A stretch of DNA of 64,000 nt from Flavobacterium araucananum (GTDB lineage Bacteria; Bacteroidota; Bacteroidia; Flavobacteriales; Flavobacteriaceae), in the NCBI RefSeq assembly GCF_002222055.1, contig NZ_MUGS01000015.1, positions 62,001-126,000 on the forward strand, in the 5' to 3' direction. The position numbers and the translations under genes were made by a program. Positions 1 to 8,112 of this stretch are shown here, one piece after another. The stretch's first letter is position 1. Each line of letters begins with the position of its first letter. The notes under the pieces are model-generated. The model was not told the DNA's origin. It ran no database searches and worked only from the letters and a program-made list of their open reading frames with translations.

Positions 1-573
1 CAGGAATTTGGTATACCTTTAGACTACAAAATAATTGGTAATGTATCTGCTTTTTGCAAAGTAAAAGATCATTTTACCTGGGTTGATACTGTTGATGAAT
101 TGTTTAAAAGAGGACTTAAAGCAAAATATATTCTGATTGGTGAAGGTTCGCTGGAGAAAGATATTAAAGAGTATGTTGCTTTAAAAGGATTAGAAAAAGA
201 AATTATATTTGCAGGTTTTAGAAAAGACGTTCAAAAATGTATTCCAGAGTTTGACTTGTTTTTGTTTACTTCAAAAAATGAAGCAACAGGAGGAGTAATT
301 CTTGAAAGTTATGCTTGCAAAGTTCCGGTTGTAGCGGCAAAAGCTGGTGGAATACCAACCGTTTTAATCGATAATGAAACAGGTTTACTTGCAGAAGTTG
401 GAAATTCGATTGACTTTGCAGACAAAGTGCAAGCAATTATCAACAACGATTTAATGAAAGATAAATTTGTCGAAAAAGGGTACGAATTTTTAATGAATAC
501 TTCAACCCGTTTGATTATAGGAAGCAAGATTTCAAATGTTACAAATGAGGTTGTTATTAATAATGCATTTTAA
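1..573 (+). CDS. Glycosyltransferase family 4, C-terminal part (5' end outside window)
   Basis: The frame is open from base 1, so the gene begins before the window; the TTG at 100 is not a real start. What is visible is the C-terminal Rossmann domain of a GT-B enzyme of the GT4 family: IIGNVSAF at the domain entry, the sugar-nucleotide loop LIGEGSLEKDI, FAGFRKDV, and the nucleotide-binding block ending in ESYACKVPVVAAKAGGIP. The family builds LPS or exopolysaccharide by transferring a sugar from a nucleotide donor at the inner face of the membrane. The usual EGLP motif here reads EATGG, so the donor glutamate is kept in an altered context. The closest relative in the window is the minus-strand GT4 at 1442-2548. 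The last 30 residues do not look like that relative in this frame (see findings). Substrate unknown. Confidence 0.88.
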   Translation, partial: QEFGIPLDYKIIGNVSAFCKVKDHFTWVDTVDELFKRGLKAKYILIGEGSLEKDIKEYVALKGLEKEIIFAGFRKDVQKCIPEFDLFLFTSKNEATGGVILESYACKVPVVAAKAGGIPTVLIDNETGLLAEVGNSIDFADKVQAIINNDLMKDKFVEKGYEFLMNTSTRLIIGSKISNVTNEVVINNAF

Positions 574-582
574 AAAAGACTT

Positions 583-1404
583 ATGATTTATATAGTTTCA
601 GTTTTGGTTATTCTTTTAGTTATTTTTTTAATTGTTCTTAATGTTCAGTTTAAATTGTTTTATCCTGCCAAGAATAAATTAAGAATTTTAGAATATCATT
701 CTATTTCTACAAATGGTTTCGAAGATCAGATTACAATTAGAAAAGAGAATATAATTGAACAATTCGAATATCTAAAGAAGAATAACTATCAAACCTTATG
801 GTTGTCTGAGGTTGATGCTATAAAAAATAAGAACCAACAATTGCCAAAAAAATCGGTTGTGCTTACTTTCGATGATGGTTTTGTAGATAATTATACTGAA
901 TTATATCCTTTATTAAAACAATACGATTTTAAGGCAGTTTGTTTTATGGTATTGGGAAGAATAGGGCAAAAAGTAGATTGGAACGGAAAATATATTAATG
1001 ACAATATGCATTTGATGAATAAGGAGCAGTTGTTGGCAATTGGTTCTCATATCGAGTTAGGATATCACACTTTTAAGCATGATAACTATGCTAAATTATC
1101 GCTTGAAGAAATAGAAAAGGATTTGCAACTTTGCCAGGAAGTAATTGCAAAAGAAGAACTAAATGTTTTTCCTGCTTTGGCGTATACTTTTGGAGGTTAT
1201 TACAGAAAAAAAGGCCCAAAACAAAATCAGTTTTTTGAATTATTAGAAAAATACGGTATCAAATATGGTCTTAGAATTGGAAACAGAATCAACATATTTC
1301 CAATGAAAGATATTTATACAGTACAAAGAATTGATATTCGAGGTAAAGATTCATTTGAGACTTTTAAAAAGAAAGTAACATTTGGCAGAAAAAAAATATT
1401 TTAA
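583..1404 (+). CDS. Polysaccharide deacetylase (NodB homology domain), membrane anchored
   Basis: A 273-residue protein. Residues 1-22 form one hydrophobic segment (signal anchor), so the catalytic part probably faces the periplasm. NodB motif 1 is present as LTFDDGFVDNY (about residue 105), with the two aspartates of the general base and metal site. Motif 2 is ELGYHTFKH (about residue 157), with the two metal histidines. Such carbohydrate esterase 4 enzymes remove N- or O-acetyl groups from cell-wall or surface polysaccharides. It starts 9 bp after the GT4 stop, so the two are probably cotranscribed and act on the same glycan. The exact substrate cannot be told from sequence. Confidence 0.88.
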   Translation: MIYIVSVLVILLVIFLIVLNVQFKLFYPAKNKLRILEYHSISTNGFEDQITIRKENIIEQFEYLKKNNYQTLWLSEVDAIKNKNQQLPKKSVVLTFDDGFVDNYTELYPLLKQYDFKAVCFMVLGRIGQKVDWNGKYINDNMHLMNKEQLLAIGSHIELGYHTFKHDNYAKLSLEEIEKDLQLCQEVIAKEELNVFPALAYTFGGYYRKKGPKQNQFFELLEKYGIKYGLRIGNRINIFPMKDIYTVQRIDIRGKDSFETFKKKVTFGRKKIF

Positions 1405-1424
1405 GTATTCTTATTTAAATACTT
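1403..1424. terminator. Weak bidirectional hairpin between convergent genes
   Basis: AAGTATT (1403-1409) pairs with AATACTT (1418-1424) between the convergent deacetylase and GT4 genes. The stem is short and AT-rich, so termination is only suggested. Confidence 0.4.
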
Positions 1425-1441
1425 TAATGATTTAATTCTGA

Positions 1442-2548
1442 TTAAGTAGTTTCAAGAGATTTATAAAAGTCAAAATAGTTTTTTTGCATAACACTCAAAT
1501 CGTGATTTTTCTTGACTAATTTGAAAGAATTTGTTTTAATTTTTTCTTCTAAAATCGGGTCTTTAAGTATTTTTAAAACAGATTCAGAAAGAGATCCGGA
1601 GTCTTTTAAAGCTGCTAAAAAACCATTATTTCCGTTGGTAATAACTTCTGGAATTCCTCCTGCTTCAGTTGCGACAACAGGTATTTTGCAGGCAAATGCT
1701 TCATATACTGTAAGCGGAAGTCCTTCGGTAATTGAAGTAAGCAGGAAAACATCAAATTCAGGAAGTAAATCTTCTACATTTTCTCTAAAGCCCGCAAAAA
1801 ACAGATCTTTTTCCAGATCATTGCTTTTGGCATAATCGATAAGTTCTTTTTTTAATGGACCATCTCCAATAATAACAAACTTAATGGGATGAGCAGTGTT
1901 ATTTTGTGCTTTTATTCTCTTTACGGTATCGATAAAAGTATAAAGATCTTTTTGGTTTGTTAAACCGGCTATATTTCCAATTATTCTGGTGTCAGGAGCA
2001 AAACTAAATTCTTCATGCAAAAGATTTTTGTTTGTTTGATGTGCAAATTTATCAACATCTATAGCATCATAAATAGTTACTAAACGTTTTTTGTCAGGAA
2101 CAATATCTTCAAAAATTGCTTCGACAGCTTTTGATACACTAATAATTTTCTGAATACTTGGGTGTGAATATTTATATCGGTTTAAAAACTTATTCTTTAT
2201 AATATTGTTCCGTTTTCGGCTTAAAATTAAAGTTGTTTTAGATAAAAACTTCATCGCAATTAATCCGGCATTAAGGGCAGAGGAATCATGAATATGTACA
2301 ACATCAATAGCTTCTTTTTTGCAAATTTTTATTATGGCAGAAACAAGATTAAAGAGCTTTATGTTTTTCTTTTTATAGGTAAAAAAATTAGCATTGTCAT
2401 TTTTGCATATAGTTGCCAATACAGAATCTTCAGGACATAAGATATATTGTTTTAGATCATCTTTTTTATCCAAAAGATTATAAACGGTATACATTTGAGC
2501 ATCTCCACCTCTTAATTCTGTAATAGACGTCACATTTAATATTTTCAT
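1442..2548 (-). CDS. Glycosyltransferase family 4
   Basis: A 368-residue, full-length GT-B fold enzyme. The N-terminal half starts MKILNVTSITELRGGDAQMY and contains DVVHIHDSSALNAG, the acceptor-side region. The C-terminal half has NIAGLTNQKDL, IIGDGPLKKEL, FAGFRENV and the donor-binding ITEGLPLTVYEAFACKIPVV, with the conserved E-x7-E pair. No membrane segment is visible; these proteins act at the cytoplasmic face. Its C-terminus (KNYFDFYKSL) is the family's normal last helix and shows what the first gene of the window is missing. It lies in an LPS/polysaccharide cluster but on the opposite strand from the deacetylase and kinase, so it is a separate transcript. The donor and acceptor sugars are unknown. 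Confidence 0.9.
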   Translation of the reverse strand: MKILNVTSITELRGGDAQMYTVYNLLDKKDDLKQYILCPEDSVLATICKNDNANFFTYKKKNIKLFNLVSAIIKICKKEAIDVVHIHDSSALNAGLIAMKFLSKTTLILSRKRNNIIKNKFLNRYKYSHPSIQKIISVSKAVEAIFEDIVPDKKRLVTIYDAIDVDKFAHQTNKNLLHEEFSFAPDTRIIGNIAGLTNQKDLYTFIDTVKRIKAQNNTAHPIKFVIIGDGPLKKELIDYAKSNDLEKDLFFAGFRENVEDLLPEFDVFLLTSITEGLPLTVYEAFACKIPVVATEAGGIPEVITNGNNGFLAALKDSGSLSESVLKILKDPILEEKIKTNSFKLVKKNHDLSVMQKNYFDFYKSLETT

Positions 2549-2941
2549 ACCGTATTGGGTTTAATTGGTTGTTAATTTTTTATTGATATTCACAAAAATG
2601 AGTAAGCCTGTATCTTAAAAATTATATATTCCCTTATTCTAATTCACACATCCTTAACTTTAAAAACGCAATATGATAACGTAATAAGTCAGATTTTAAT
2701 ATCAATTTAAAGCAGGATTATTTTTTATTCCTTCATCAAATCCTGAAAATTAGCTTAATGCAATAAACTTTTGTATGGATAAATAAAAAATTGTTATCCG
2801 AAATCAGGTTATATTTAGATATTAGATTAATTTTGTTGCAGAAGGTTTAATTCAAAAATGAAAAAAAAGCATTTTTTTTTTGGAGATAAAAATATTGACC
2901 CAATCTGTAGGCTATAAGCAGGTTTAATATTAAAAATATAC
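2549..2941. other. Divergent intergenic region with promoters
   Basis: 393 AT-rich bases between divergent GT4 and kinase genes. I see one good -7 box for the kinase (2828-2835) and no gene, repeat or clear operator. Confidence 0.6.
2828..2835 (+). promoter_or_regulatory. Candidate -7 box for the LPS kinase gene
   Basis: TAATTTTG fits the TAnnTTTG -7 consensus of Bacteroidota promoters. It would give a leader of roughly 100 nt. I found no well-spaced -33 TTG. Confidence 0.5.
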
Positions 2942-3739
2942 ATGGCTAATAAATTAGTTCTTTCTGATAATAAGGAAGATTTTAAGAAGTACGACGATAA
3001 GAAAGAGTATGATAATATACTTTCGCTAGTTCAAAATTTCCATAATTCTGGAGAACTTTTTGGAAACGGAGATCGCAATACCATTAAATTGTTTAATTGG
3101 AATGGAAAAACGATTAACATTAAATCATTTAAAATTCCGAATATTATCAATAAAGTAGCGTACCGATATTTTAGAAAATCAAAAGCAAGGCGCTCGTTTG
3201 AATATGCTACTATTTTATTAGAGAAAGGTATTGGAACTCCGAAACCTATTGCTTTTTACGAAAATTTTAATTGGATAGGCTTAAAGGATAGTTACTACAT
3301 CAGTGAACATTTAGTAACAGAATTAACCTATAGAGAATTGGTAGAAATCCCGGACTATCCGGATCACGATACTATTTTAAGACAATTTACCAAATTTACA
3401 TTTGATTTGCATGAAAAAGGAGTGGAGTTTTTAGACCATTCTCCCGGAAATACTTTGATAAAAAAGGGTAATGAAAACCAATATGAATTTTATTTGGTCG
3501 ATTTAAACCGAATGAATTTTCATGCTTCAATGAGTTTTGAGCAACGTATGAATAATTTTAGACGTTTAACGCCCAGAAAAGATATGATTGAAGTAATGAG
3601 TAATGAATATGCAAAGTTTTATACGGATAAGACCGAAGCGGAAATCGTTGATAAGATGTGGTTTGCCACAACTCATTTTCAGGAAGAATTTGCAAAAAAG
3701 AAAAGACTTAAAAAGAAGCTTAAATTCTGGAAGTCTTAA
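2942..3739 (+). CDS. Kdo/WaaP-like lipopolysaccharide kinase
   Basis: A 265-residue protein of the protein-kinase-like superfamily, most like the Kdo/WaaP LPS core kinases. The catalytic loop is LDHSPGNTLI (about residues 160-170), where the Asp and Asn take the place of HxDxxxxN. The metal-binding motif, equivalent to DFG, is LVDLNRMNF (about residue 185). The C-terminus is a run of lysines and arginines, typical of enzymes working against the membrane. These kinases phosphorylate Kdo or heptose in the lipid A-core using ATP in the cytoplasm. The neighbours GT2 and GT9, both LPS-core families, support that role. The gene overlaps the 3' end of the convergent GT2 gene by 4 bp. Confidence 0.82.
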   Translation: MANKLVLSDNKEDFKKYDDKKEYDNILSLVQNFHNSGELFGNGDRNTIKLFNWNGKTINIKSFKIPNIINKVAYRYFRKSKARRSFEYATILLEKGIGTPKPIAFYENFNWIGLKDSYYISEHLVTELTYRELVEIPDYPDHDTILRQFTKFTFDLHEKGVEFLDHSPGNTLIKKGNENQYEFYLVDLNRMNFHASMSFEQRMNNFRRLTPRKDMIEVMSNEYAKFYTDKTEAEIVDKMWFATTHFQEEFAKKKRLKKKLKFWKS

Positions 3740-4506
3740 ATTTTCTGTTTGATTTTTTTTAATTCCTGAAAACGCACAGCAACACTCAAGGCATTCAAAT
3801 AACAAATAATAATTCCTTTTTTGCCATCTAGTATGCCTAATCGAACAATGTATTGATAAAGAAATTGATAAACAGGACGAATGTAAAAATGAAAGAAATT
3901 AGGATTAGTTCTTTTTTGCAACTCTTCCTGAGCTTTTAGTTGTCCGTAAAGAACCATTTTTTGTTTATAATTAGCATAATTTGAGTAAGAATAATGAATT
4001 AGCTTATTTTTTAATTTTTTTATTTCTCCCTTTACGATTAGCTTCTCATGTACAATTTTTTCATGATTGTAGATGGCGTTTTCTTTCTTGAAAAGACGAA
4101 TAATTTTGTCCGTCTGCCAGCCACTAAAATGTAGTTTTTTGTTTTCGAACATAAAAGTTCTGTACATAAAATAGGCTGCTGCACTATTTTGCTGATTGAT
4201 TGTAAAACTAATTTCCTGTTCAAGTTCAGGAGTTAATATTTCATCGGCATCAATAAAAAGAATCCATAAATTTGTAGCTAAACTCAATGCATAATTGCGT
4301 TGAGAAGCAAAGTTGTCAAAAGCCCGCTGTACGACCTTTACATTTTTGAATGAAGAAGCTATTTCAAAAGTCTTATCTGAACTAAAAGAATCGACTACTA
4401 TAATTTCATCGGCAAAAGCCAAATGATCAAGAACAGTTTTTATATTCTGTTCTTCATTATAAGTAATTACTAATGCCGTTAATGCTTGTTTTTTAGCCAA
4501 AGTCAT
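3736..4506 (-). CDS. Glycosyltransferase family 2 (LPS core, WaaE/KdtX-like)
   Basis: A 256-residue GT-A fold enzyme. The N-terminus has ALVITYNEEQNI and the donor motif EIIVVDSFSSDKT. The metal-binding LFIDADE (DxD-like) is at about residue 85, with the FASQRNYAL segment before it. This order is typical of the WaaE/KdtX branch that adds glucose to the inner core heptose in Proteobacteria; that specific acceptor is inference here. The C-terminal 60 residues are hydrophobic and basic and may attach it to the inner membrane. Its ATG shares one base with the TAA of the upstream GT9 gene (TAATG), so the pair is translationally coupled. Confidence 0.86.
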   Translation of the reverse strand: MTLAKKQALTALVITYNEEQNIKTVLDHLAFADEIIVVDSFSSDKTFEIASSFKNVKVVQRAFDNFASQRNYALSLATNLWILFIDADEILTPELEQEISFTINQQNSAAAYFMYRTFMFENKKLHFSGWQTDKIIRLFKKENAIYNHEKIVHEKLIVKGEIKKLKNKLIHYSYSNYANYKQKMVLYGQLKAQEELQKRTNPNFFHFYIRPVYQFLYQYIVRLGILDGKKGIIICYLNALSVAVRFQELKKIKQKI

Positions 4507-5579
4507 TAGATTTCAGTACTAAGATTTTGATTTAAAAAAGACTTTAATTGCGTTTCAAAATATTCTGGTTTAAATTCCTGATACAAGGATAAAGATTCTT
4601 TTTTGAGCATTTTTTCTGTTTTATATTCGAATAGATCTTCGCGATAATCTTTTAAATGCACCGAGAGATGCTGAATCCCGTCTTCAAAAGTAGCCCATAT
4701 TTTCTTTTCTATCCAGGGCGAAAAAATAATAAAAGAGGGTTTTTCGAGTGCTTTTGCCATATTTATGGCGCCTCCGTCATTACCAATAATCAAATCGCAC
4801 TGATTCACAATGCCAATAAAAGAGCGTAAATCTCCTCCTAATAAATCGAAATATATTTTTTCCTGAGTCGAAGCTTTACACGCATTATAAACGGTCTTGG
4901 CGTCTTCAATTTGTTTGGGAAAATAGTTAAAAAGTATATTTACATTTGCGTGATCGGCAATATAATCTACAATTTGAGACATGAACTCCAGTGGATACGT
5001 TTTTAATTTTTCGCTTCCCAAAAGGCTAATCATGACTGTTTTTCGGTCTTTTTGAACGTTATGTTTCTCAAAAATTGCCATTGCTTCTTGATTTTCTTGT
5101 GTAGAAACAAATAATTTTGGGATAGGATCTGTTTTTATTTTTAGGCCTATAGGTTCTAATAAAGAAAGACGCCTTTCGATCGCCAGTCCTAAATTAGTTT
5201 TTGGGAAAGGTTCAAACGGAACATTATCTGTGTACAAAAAGTTTCTGCCTGGTTTTTTGTAGGATATTTTTCGTTTGGCATTACTTAATAAAACGATTAT
5301 CCAACTTTCCAGTTTAGAATACGCATCGATTAAAAGATCGTATTTTTCGTTTCTAATCTCAAACGCAAGCTTAAGTAGTTCTTTTTTGCTTTTTCGATGT
5401 TTCTCTTCAAACAAAATAATGTTGTCAATACTCGAATTACCTTCTAAAACAGGAGTAGTAGAGGCATAAACCAGATAGTCTATTTGAGCATCAGGATAAG
5501 CAGTACGCAAATTATTGCATATTATGCTGCTAATCAAAACGTCGCCAATCATTTTTTGTTGAATTACAAGTATCTTCAT
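4506..5579 (-). CDS. Glycosyltransferase family 9 (heptosyltransferase-like)
   Basis: A 357-residue enzyme. I chose the ATG at 5579 (MKILVIQQKMIGDVL); the longer frame begins with TTG and adds only two residues. The first Rossmann domain has the IGDVL...SSIICNNLRTAYPDA signature of the WaaF/RfaF family. The ADP-sugar domain has VMISLLGSEKLKTYP and LIIGNDGGAINMAKAL, where GNDGG corresponds to the usual GxDTGxxH region with the histidine replaced. It would transfer a heptose or a related sugar to the LPS core at the cytoplasmic face. It is operonic with the GT2 gene downstream. Confidence 0.87.
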   Translation of the reverse strand: MKILVIQQKMIGDVLISSIICNNLRTAYPDAQIDYLVYASTTPVLEGNSSIDNIILFEEKHRKSKKELLKLAFEIRNEKYDLLIDAYSKLESWIIVLLSNAKRKISYKKPGRNFLYTDNVPFEPFPKTNLGLAIERRLSLLEPIGLKIKTDPIPKLFVSTQENQEAMAIFEKHNVQKDRKTVMISLLGSEKLKTYPLEFMSQIVDYIADHANVNILFNYFPKQIEDAKTVYNACKASTQEKIYFDLLGGDLRSFIGIVNQCDLIIGNDGGAINMAKALEKPSFIIFSPWIEKKIWATFEDGIQHLSVHLKDYREDLFEYKTEKMLKKESLSLYQEFKPEYFETQLKSFLNQNLSTEI

Positions 5580-5622
5580 ATACAAAGTAGCATCTTAATT
5601 AAGAGTATACAAATTGAAGCAA

Positions 5623-5668
5623 AAAAAATCCAAATTCCAATTGATAATGATTGGAATTTGGATTTTTT
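5623..5668 (-). terminator. Strong terminator after dapD
   Basis: An 18-bp perfect inverted repeat (5623-5640 with 5651-5668) around a 10-nt loop. Read on the minus strand it is followed by a run of U, as expected 20 bp after the dapD stop. Confidence 0.88.
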
Positions 5669-5688
5669 AATTGGATTTTCTTTAAAAT

Positions 5689-6504
5689 CTATACCGCAAC
5701 ATCGTATTCACGAAGGGCGTTGTTTAATGAAGTTTTTAAATCTGTAGATGGTTTACGTGTACCAATAATTAACGCACAAGGCACTTGAAACTCACCTGCA
5801 GCGAATTTTTTAGTATAACTTCCAGGAATCACTACAGAACGGGCAGGAACAAAACCTTTCATTTCAACAGGCTCATCACCTGTCACATCTATAATTTTTG
5901 TCGAAGCAGTCAAACAAACATTAGCACCAAGAACAGCTTCTTTGCCAACATGAACTCCTTCTACAACAATACAACGGGAACCAATAAAAGCACCATCTTC
6001 AATGATTACCGGAGCAGCTTGCAAGGGTTCTAAAACTCCACCAATACCAACACCACCACTTAAGTGAACATTTTTACCAATTTGAGCACAACTACCAACA
6101 GTTGCCCAGGTATCAACCATGGTACCTTCGTCTACATAAGCACCAATGTTTACATAACTTGGCATCAAAATAACACCGCTGGAGATGTAAGCTCCATAAC
6201 GTGCAACGGCGTTTGGTACTACACGAATTCCTTTTTCAGCATAACCTCTTTTTAGCAACATTTTGTCGTGATATTCGAAAATACCAGATTCCCATGTTTC
6301 CATTTTTTGAATTGGGAAATACATTACAACAGCTTTCTTAACCCATTCGTTTACCTGCCATTTGTCTCCAACCGGTTCAGCACAACGTAATTTTCCTGCG
6401 TCAACCAATTCGATAACTTCTCTAATAGCATCTGTAGTAGTAGCTTCTTGTAATAAAGCTCTGTTTTCCCAAGCTTGTTCAATTATAGTTTGTAAAGAAT
6501 TCAT
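5689..6504 (-). CDS. dapD: 2,3,4,5-tetrahydropyridine-2,6-dicarboxylate N-succinyltransferase
   Basis: A 271-residue acyltransferase of the lysine and meso-diaminopimelate pathway. It transfers succinyl from succinyl-CoA to tetrahydrodipicolinate in the cytoplasm. Residues 1-95 form the helical N-terminal domain. From about residue 100 onward there are hexapeptide repeats of a left-handed beta-helix (GVILMPSYVNIGAYVDEGTM, IGKNVHLSGGVGIGGVLEP, AFIGSRCIVVEGVHVG), followed by the typical PARSVVIPGSYTKKF tail. The length matches the family (about 270). It stands alone, with its own terminator. Confidence 0.96.
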   Translation of the reverse strand: MNSLQTIIEQAWENRALLQEATTTDAIREVIELVDAGKLRCAEPVGDKWQVNEWVKKAVVMYFPIQKMETWESGIFEYHDKMLLKRGYAEKGIRVVPNAVARYGAYISSGVILMPSYVNIGAYVDEGTMVDTWATVGSCAQIGKNVHLSGGVGIGGVLEPLQAAPVIIEDGAFIGSRCIVVEGVHVGKEAVLGANVCLTASTKIIDVTGDEPVEMKGFVPARSVVIPGSYTKKFAAGEFQVPCALIIGTRKPSTDLKTSLNNALREYDVAV

Positions 6505-6674
6505 AAGTTTTAATTTTTGGCAAAGATAGCGTATTTGAGCAAAAGCAAAAAAGTTAAACCTTTGTAAAATGTTACAGATATAACTTTTTGTTTTTAATTT
6601 GATAAATAAATTTCTTCGCTTTATAGAATTTAATTAACTAAAAAGTCCTTTAAAAGTTTTTTTAATATCAAAAT

Positions 6675-6718
6675 ATGACAAAAATCAGGTTTTAAGATTT
6701 TACTTAGAATTAATTTTG
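6675..6718 (+). promoter_or_regulatory. Fnr-type box plus -7 box of the PAS gene
   Basis: The box ATGACAAAAATCAG (6675-6688) is an imperfect ATGAY-N4-ATCAK palindrome with centre 6681.5. The -7 box TAATTTTG is at 6711-6718, its TTTG beginning at 6715, exactly 33.5 bp from the palindrome centre. The same distance is found upstream of ccoI, ccoS and hemN. I infer activation by the Crp/Fnr protein encoded at 15650-16330. Start of transcription would be near 6723, leaving a leader of about 70 nt. Confidence 0.68.
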
Positions 6719-6792
6719 CCGCATAATTCAGAGACAAAGTCTGTTAATTATCAATACCAATCCAAGACAAAAGCTTTAATCTACATATATAT

Positions 6793-7434
6793 ATGAATCA
6801 GGAAAATCAACTTCACGGACAGAGAACTATTATCGATAAAGAGGTCTCATGGGACAAAACTCAGGTTATTATGAGTAAAACAAATGCCTTTGGTATTATT
6901 GAATATGCCAATGAGATTTTTGTTGATGTTTCAGGTTATGAAGATTATGAATTAATGGGTCAGCCACATAATATTATTCGCCATCCGGATATGCCAAAAG
7001 TAATTTTTAAAGTGCTTTGGGAAAATCTTAAAAACGGAAAAAACTTTCATGCAATCGTAAAAAATCTTGCCAAATCAGGAAGGTACTATTGGGTTATTAC
7101 AGATTTTGAAATTTCAAGAGATGAGAACGGTGTTATTGTTAACTATTTTGGAAGAAGACAAGCAGTACCACAAGAAGTTATTGCATTACACATTGAGCCC
7201 TTGTATAAAAAACTGTTGCAAATTGAAGCTGCAAGCGGAATGGAATTTAGCGAAAAATACCTTATTGGATTTTTGGAAGAAAAAAAGAAAAGTTATGTAG
7301 AATATATTAAGGATTTGATTTTTGAACATGAAAAAGGTCAGGCGAAATTTGCTCAATACGAAGAACGTGCAGTAATCGAAGAAGAAGAAGAGGAAGAAGA
7401 AAGAGGTTTTTTTAGAAGATTATTTAACAGATAG
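6793..7434 (+). CDS. Aer-type PAS domain protein without output domain
   Basis: A 213-residue cytoplasmic protein. Residues 15-120 form a PAS domain with the Aer-specific motif HNIIRHPDMP, preceded by GIIEYANEIFVDVSGY. In Aer this domain binds FAD and senses redox state. Unlike Aer there is no HAMP, transmembrane or methyl-accepting region. Residues 125-190 are predicted helical, followed by a run of eight glutamates and a basic aromatic tail RGFFRRLFNR that could bind a membrane or partner. A Fnr-type box upstream ties it to low-oxygen control. FAD binding and function are inference. Confidence 0.85.
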   Translation: MNQENQLHGQRTIIDKEVSWDKTQVIMSKTNAFGIIEYANEIFVDVSGYEDYELMGQPHNIIRHPDMPKVIFKVLWENLKNGKNFHAIVKNLAKSGRYYWVITDFEISRDENGVIVNYFGRRQAVPQEVIALHIEPLYKKLLQIEAASGMEFSEKYLIGFLEEKKKSYVEYIKDLIFEHEKGQAKFAQYEERAVIEEEEEEEERGFFRRLFNR

Positions 7435-7465
7435 AGATTTTTTTAGGTTTTGAATATTTGGATAA

Positions 7466-7499
7466 AGTCCGTTTCGAATTTTTGGAACGGATTTTTTTA
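7466..7499 (+). terminator. Terminator of the PAS gene
   Basis: TCCGTTTC (7468-7475) pairs with GGAACGGA (7484-7491) with one G-U pair, followed by seven T. Confidence 0.75.
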
Positions 7500-7539
7500 T
7501 TGGAAAGTTAAATCTAAATAAGATTAGACTGAAAAGGTT

Positions 7540-7547
7540 TATATTTG
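7540..7547 (+). promoter_or_regulatory. Candidate -7 box of the toxin-antitoxin pair
   Basis: TATATTTG fits TAnnTTTG and lies 19 bp before the antitoxin ATG, leaving a very short leader. Confidence 0.5.
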
Positions 7548-7566
7548 TATTGTAAATGAAAGTATT

Positions 7567-7800
7567 ATGGAAGCGATAAGATTAGAATTTCAGCCGGAGA
7601 TTAAGGAGAAAGTGCTTAAATTGTTAAGTGAGTTTTCTCCTAATGAATTGAGAATTATCGAGGAGGATTCTGATTTTGAAAACGATAGAAGAAAAGTACA
7701 TGCAGCTTACGCTAAATTAAAAAGTGGTAGTGAAAAATTATATTCAATAGATGAAGTCGATTCAATTTTAGATGATACATTTTCGGAATATGATAATTAA
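7567..7800 (+). CDS. Putative antitoxin of a RelE/ParE-type pair
   Basis: A 77-residue acidic protein, mostly helical by composition (EKVLKLLSEFSPNEL, then an acidic C-terminal half with KLYSIDEVDSILDDTFSEY). It lacks an obvious ribbon-helix-helix or helix-turn-helix, but small acidic partners of this sort commonly precede ParE-like toxins in Bacteroidota. The IDEVDSILD segment resembles the toxin-embracing helix of such antitoxins. It overlaps the next gene by 11 bp, which indicates coupled translation. The assignment rests mainly on gene order and on the neighbour. Confidence 0.7.
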   Translation: MEAIRLEFQPEIKEKVLKLLSEFSPNELRIIEEDSDFENDRRKVHAAYAKLKSGSEKLYSIDEVDSILDDTFSEYDN

Positions 7801-8071
7801 AATTTCGAATGAATTTCTAAAATTATTAAAAGAACAAGTTCATTATATTTATAAAGATAAACCAGGAGCAGCGTTAAAGTTTAGGAAAGATTTGCTTAAA
7901 AATATTAAAAAAGATCTAAAATGCCCATTTCATTTTCCTAAGTCAAAATACTTTGATAATGAAAATATTAGAGATTATGTTTTTAAAGGATATACATCAG
8001 TTTATGAAATTGATATTGATCTGCAAAATGTTTCTGTTTTCGCATTTATCAAATATAAAAATTCTCTTTAA
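7790..8071 (+). CDS. RelE/ParE-family toxin
   Basis: A 93-residue protein if translated from the ATG at 7790 (MIIKISNEFLKLL). An upstream in-frame start at 7772 lies deeper inside the antitoxin and is less likely. The order fits the ParE fold: a beta strand, two helices (FLKLLKEQVHYI and GAALKFRKDLLKNIKK), and a final sheet with the basic strand NIRDYVFKGYTSVYEID and FAFIKYKNSL. RelE enzymes cut mRNA at the ribosome and ParE enzymes poison gyrase. The sequence does not say which applies. The gene overlaps its antitoxin by 11 bp. Confidence 0.77.
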   Translation: MIIKISNEFLKLLKEQVHYIYKDKPGAALKFRKDLLKNIKKDLKCPFHFPKSKYFDNENIRDYVFKGYTSVYEIDIDLQNVSVFAFIKYKNSL

Positions 8072-8090
8072 GATTGTGACTTTTCCTTTC

Positions 8091-8098
8091 TACCTTTG
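8091..8098 (+). promoter_or_regulatory. Candidate -7 box of ruvX
   Basis: TACCTTTG fits TAnnTTTG, 14 bp before the ruvX ATG. Confidence 0.5.
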
Positions 8099-8112
8099 CT
8101 AAAAATTAAAAA

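Noticed and set aside
2690..2710. ATGATAACG in the GT4-kinase gap as an Fnr half-site
   Set aside because: No second half-site (ATCAT) at the right distance and no -7 box at the required spacing.
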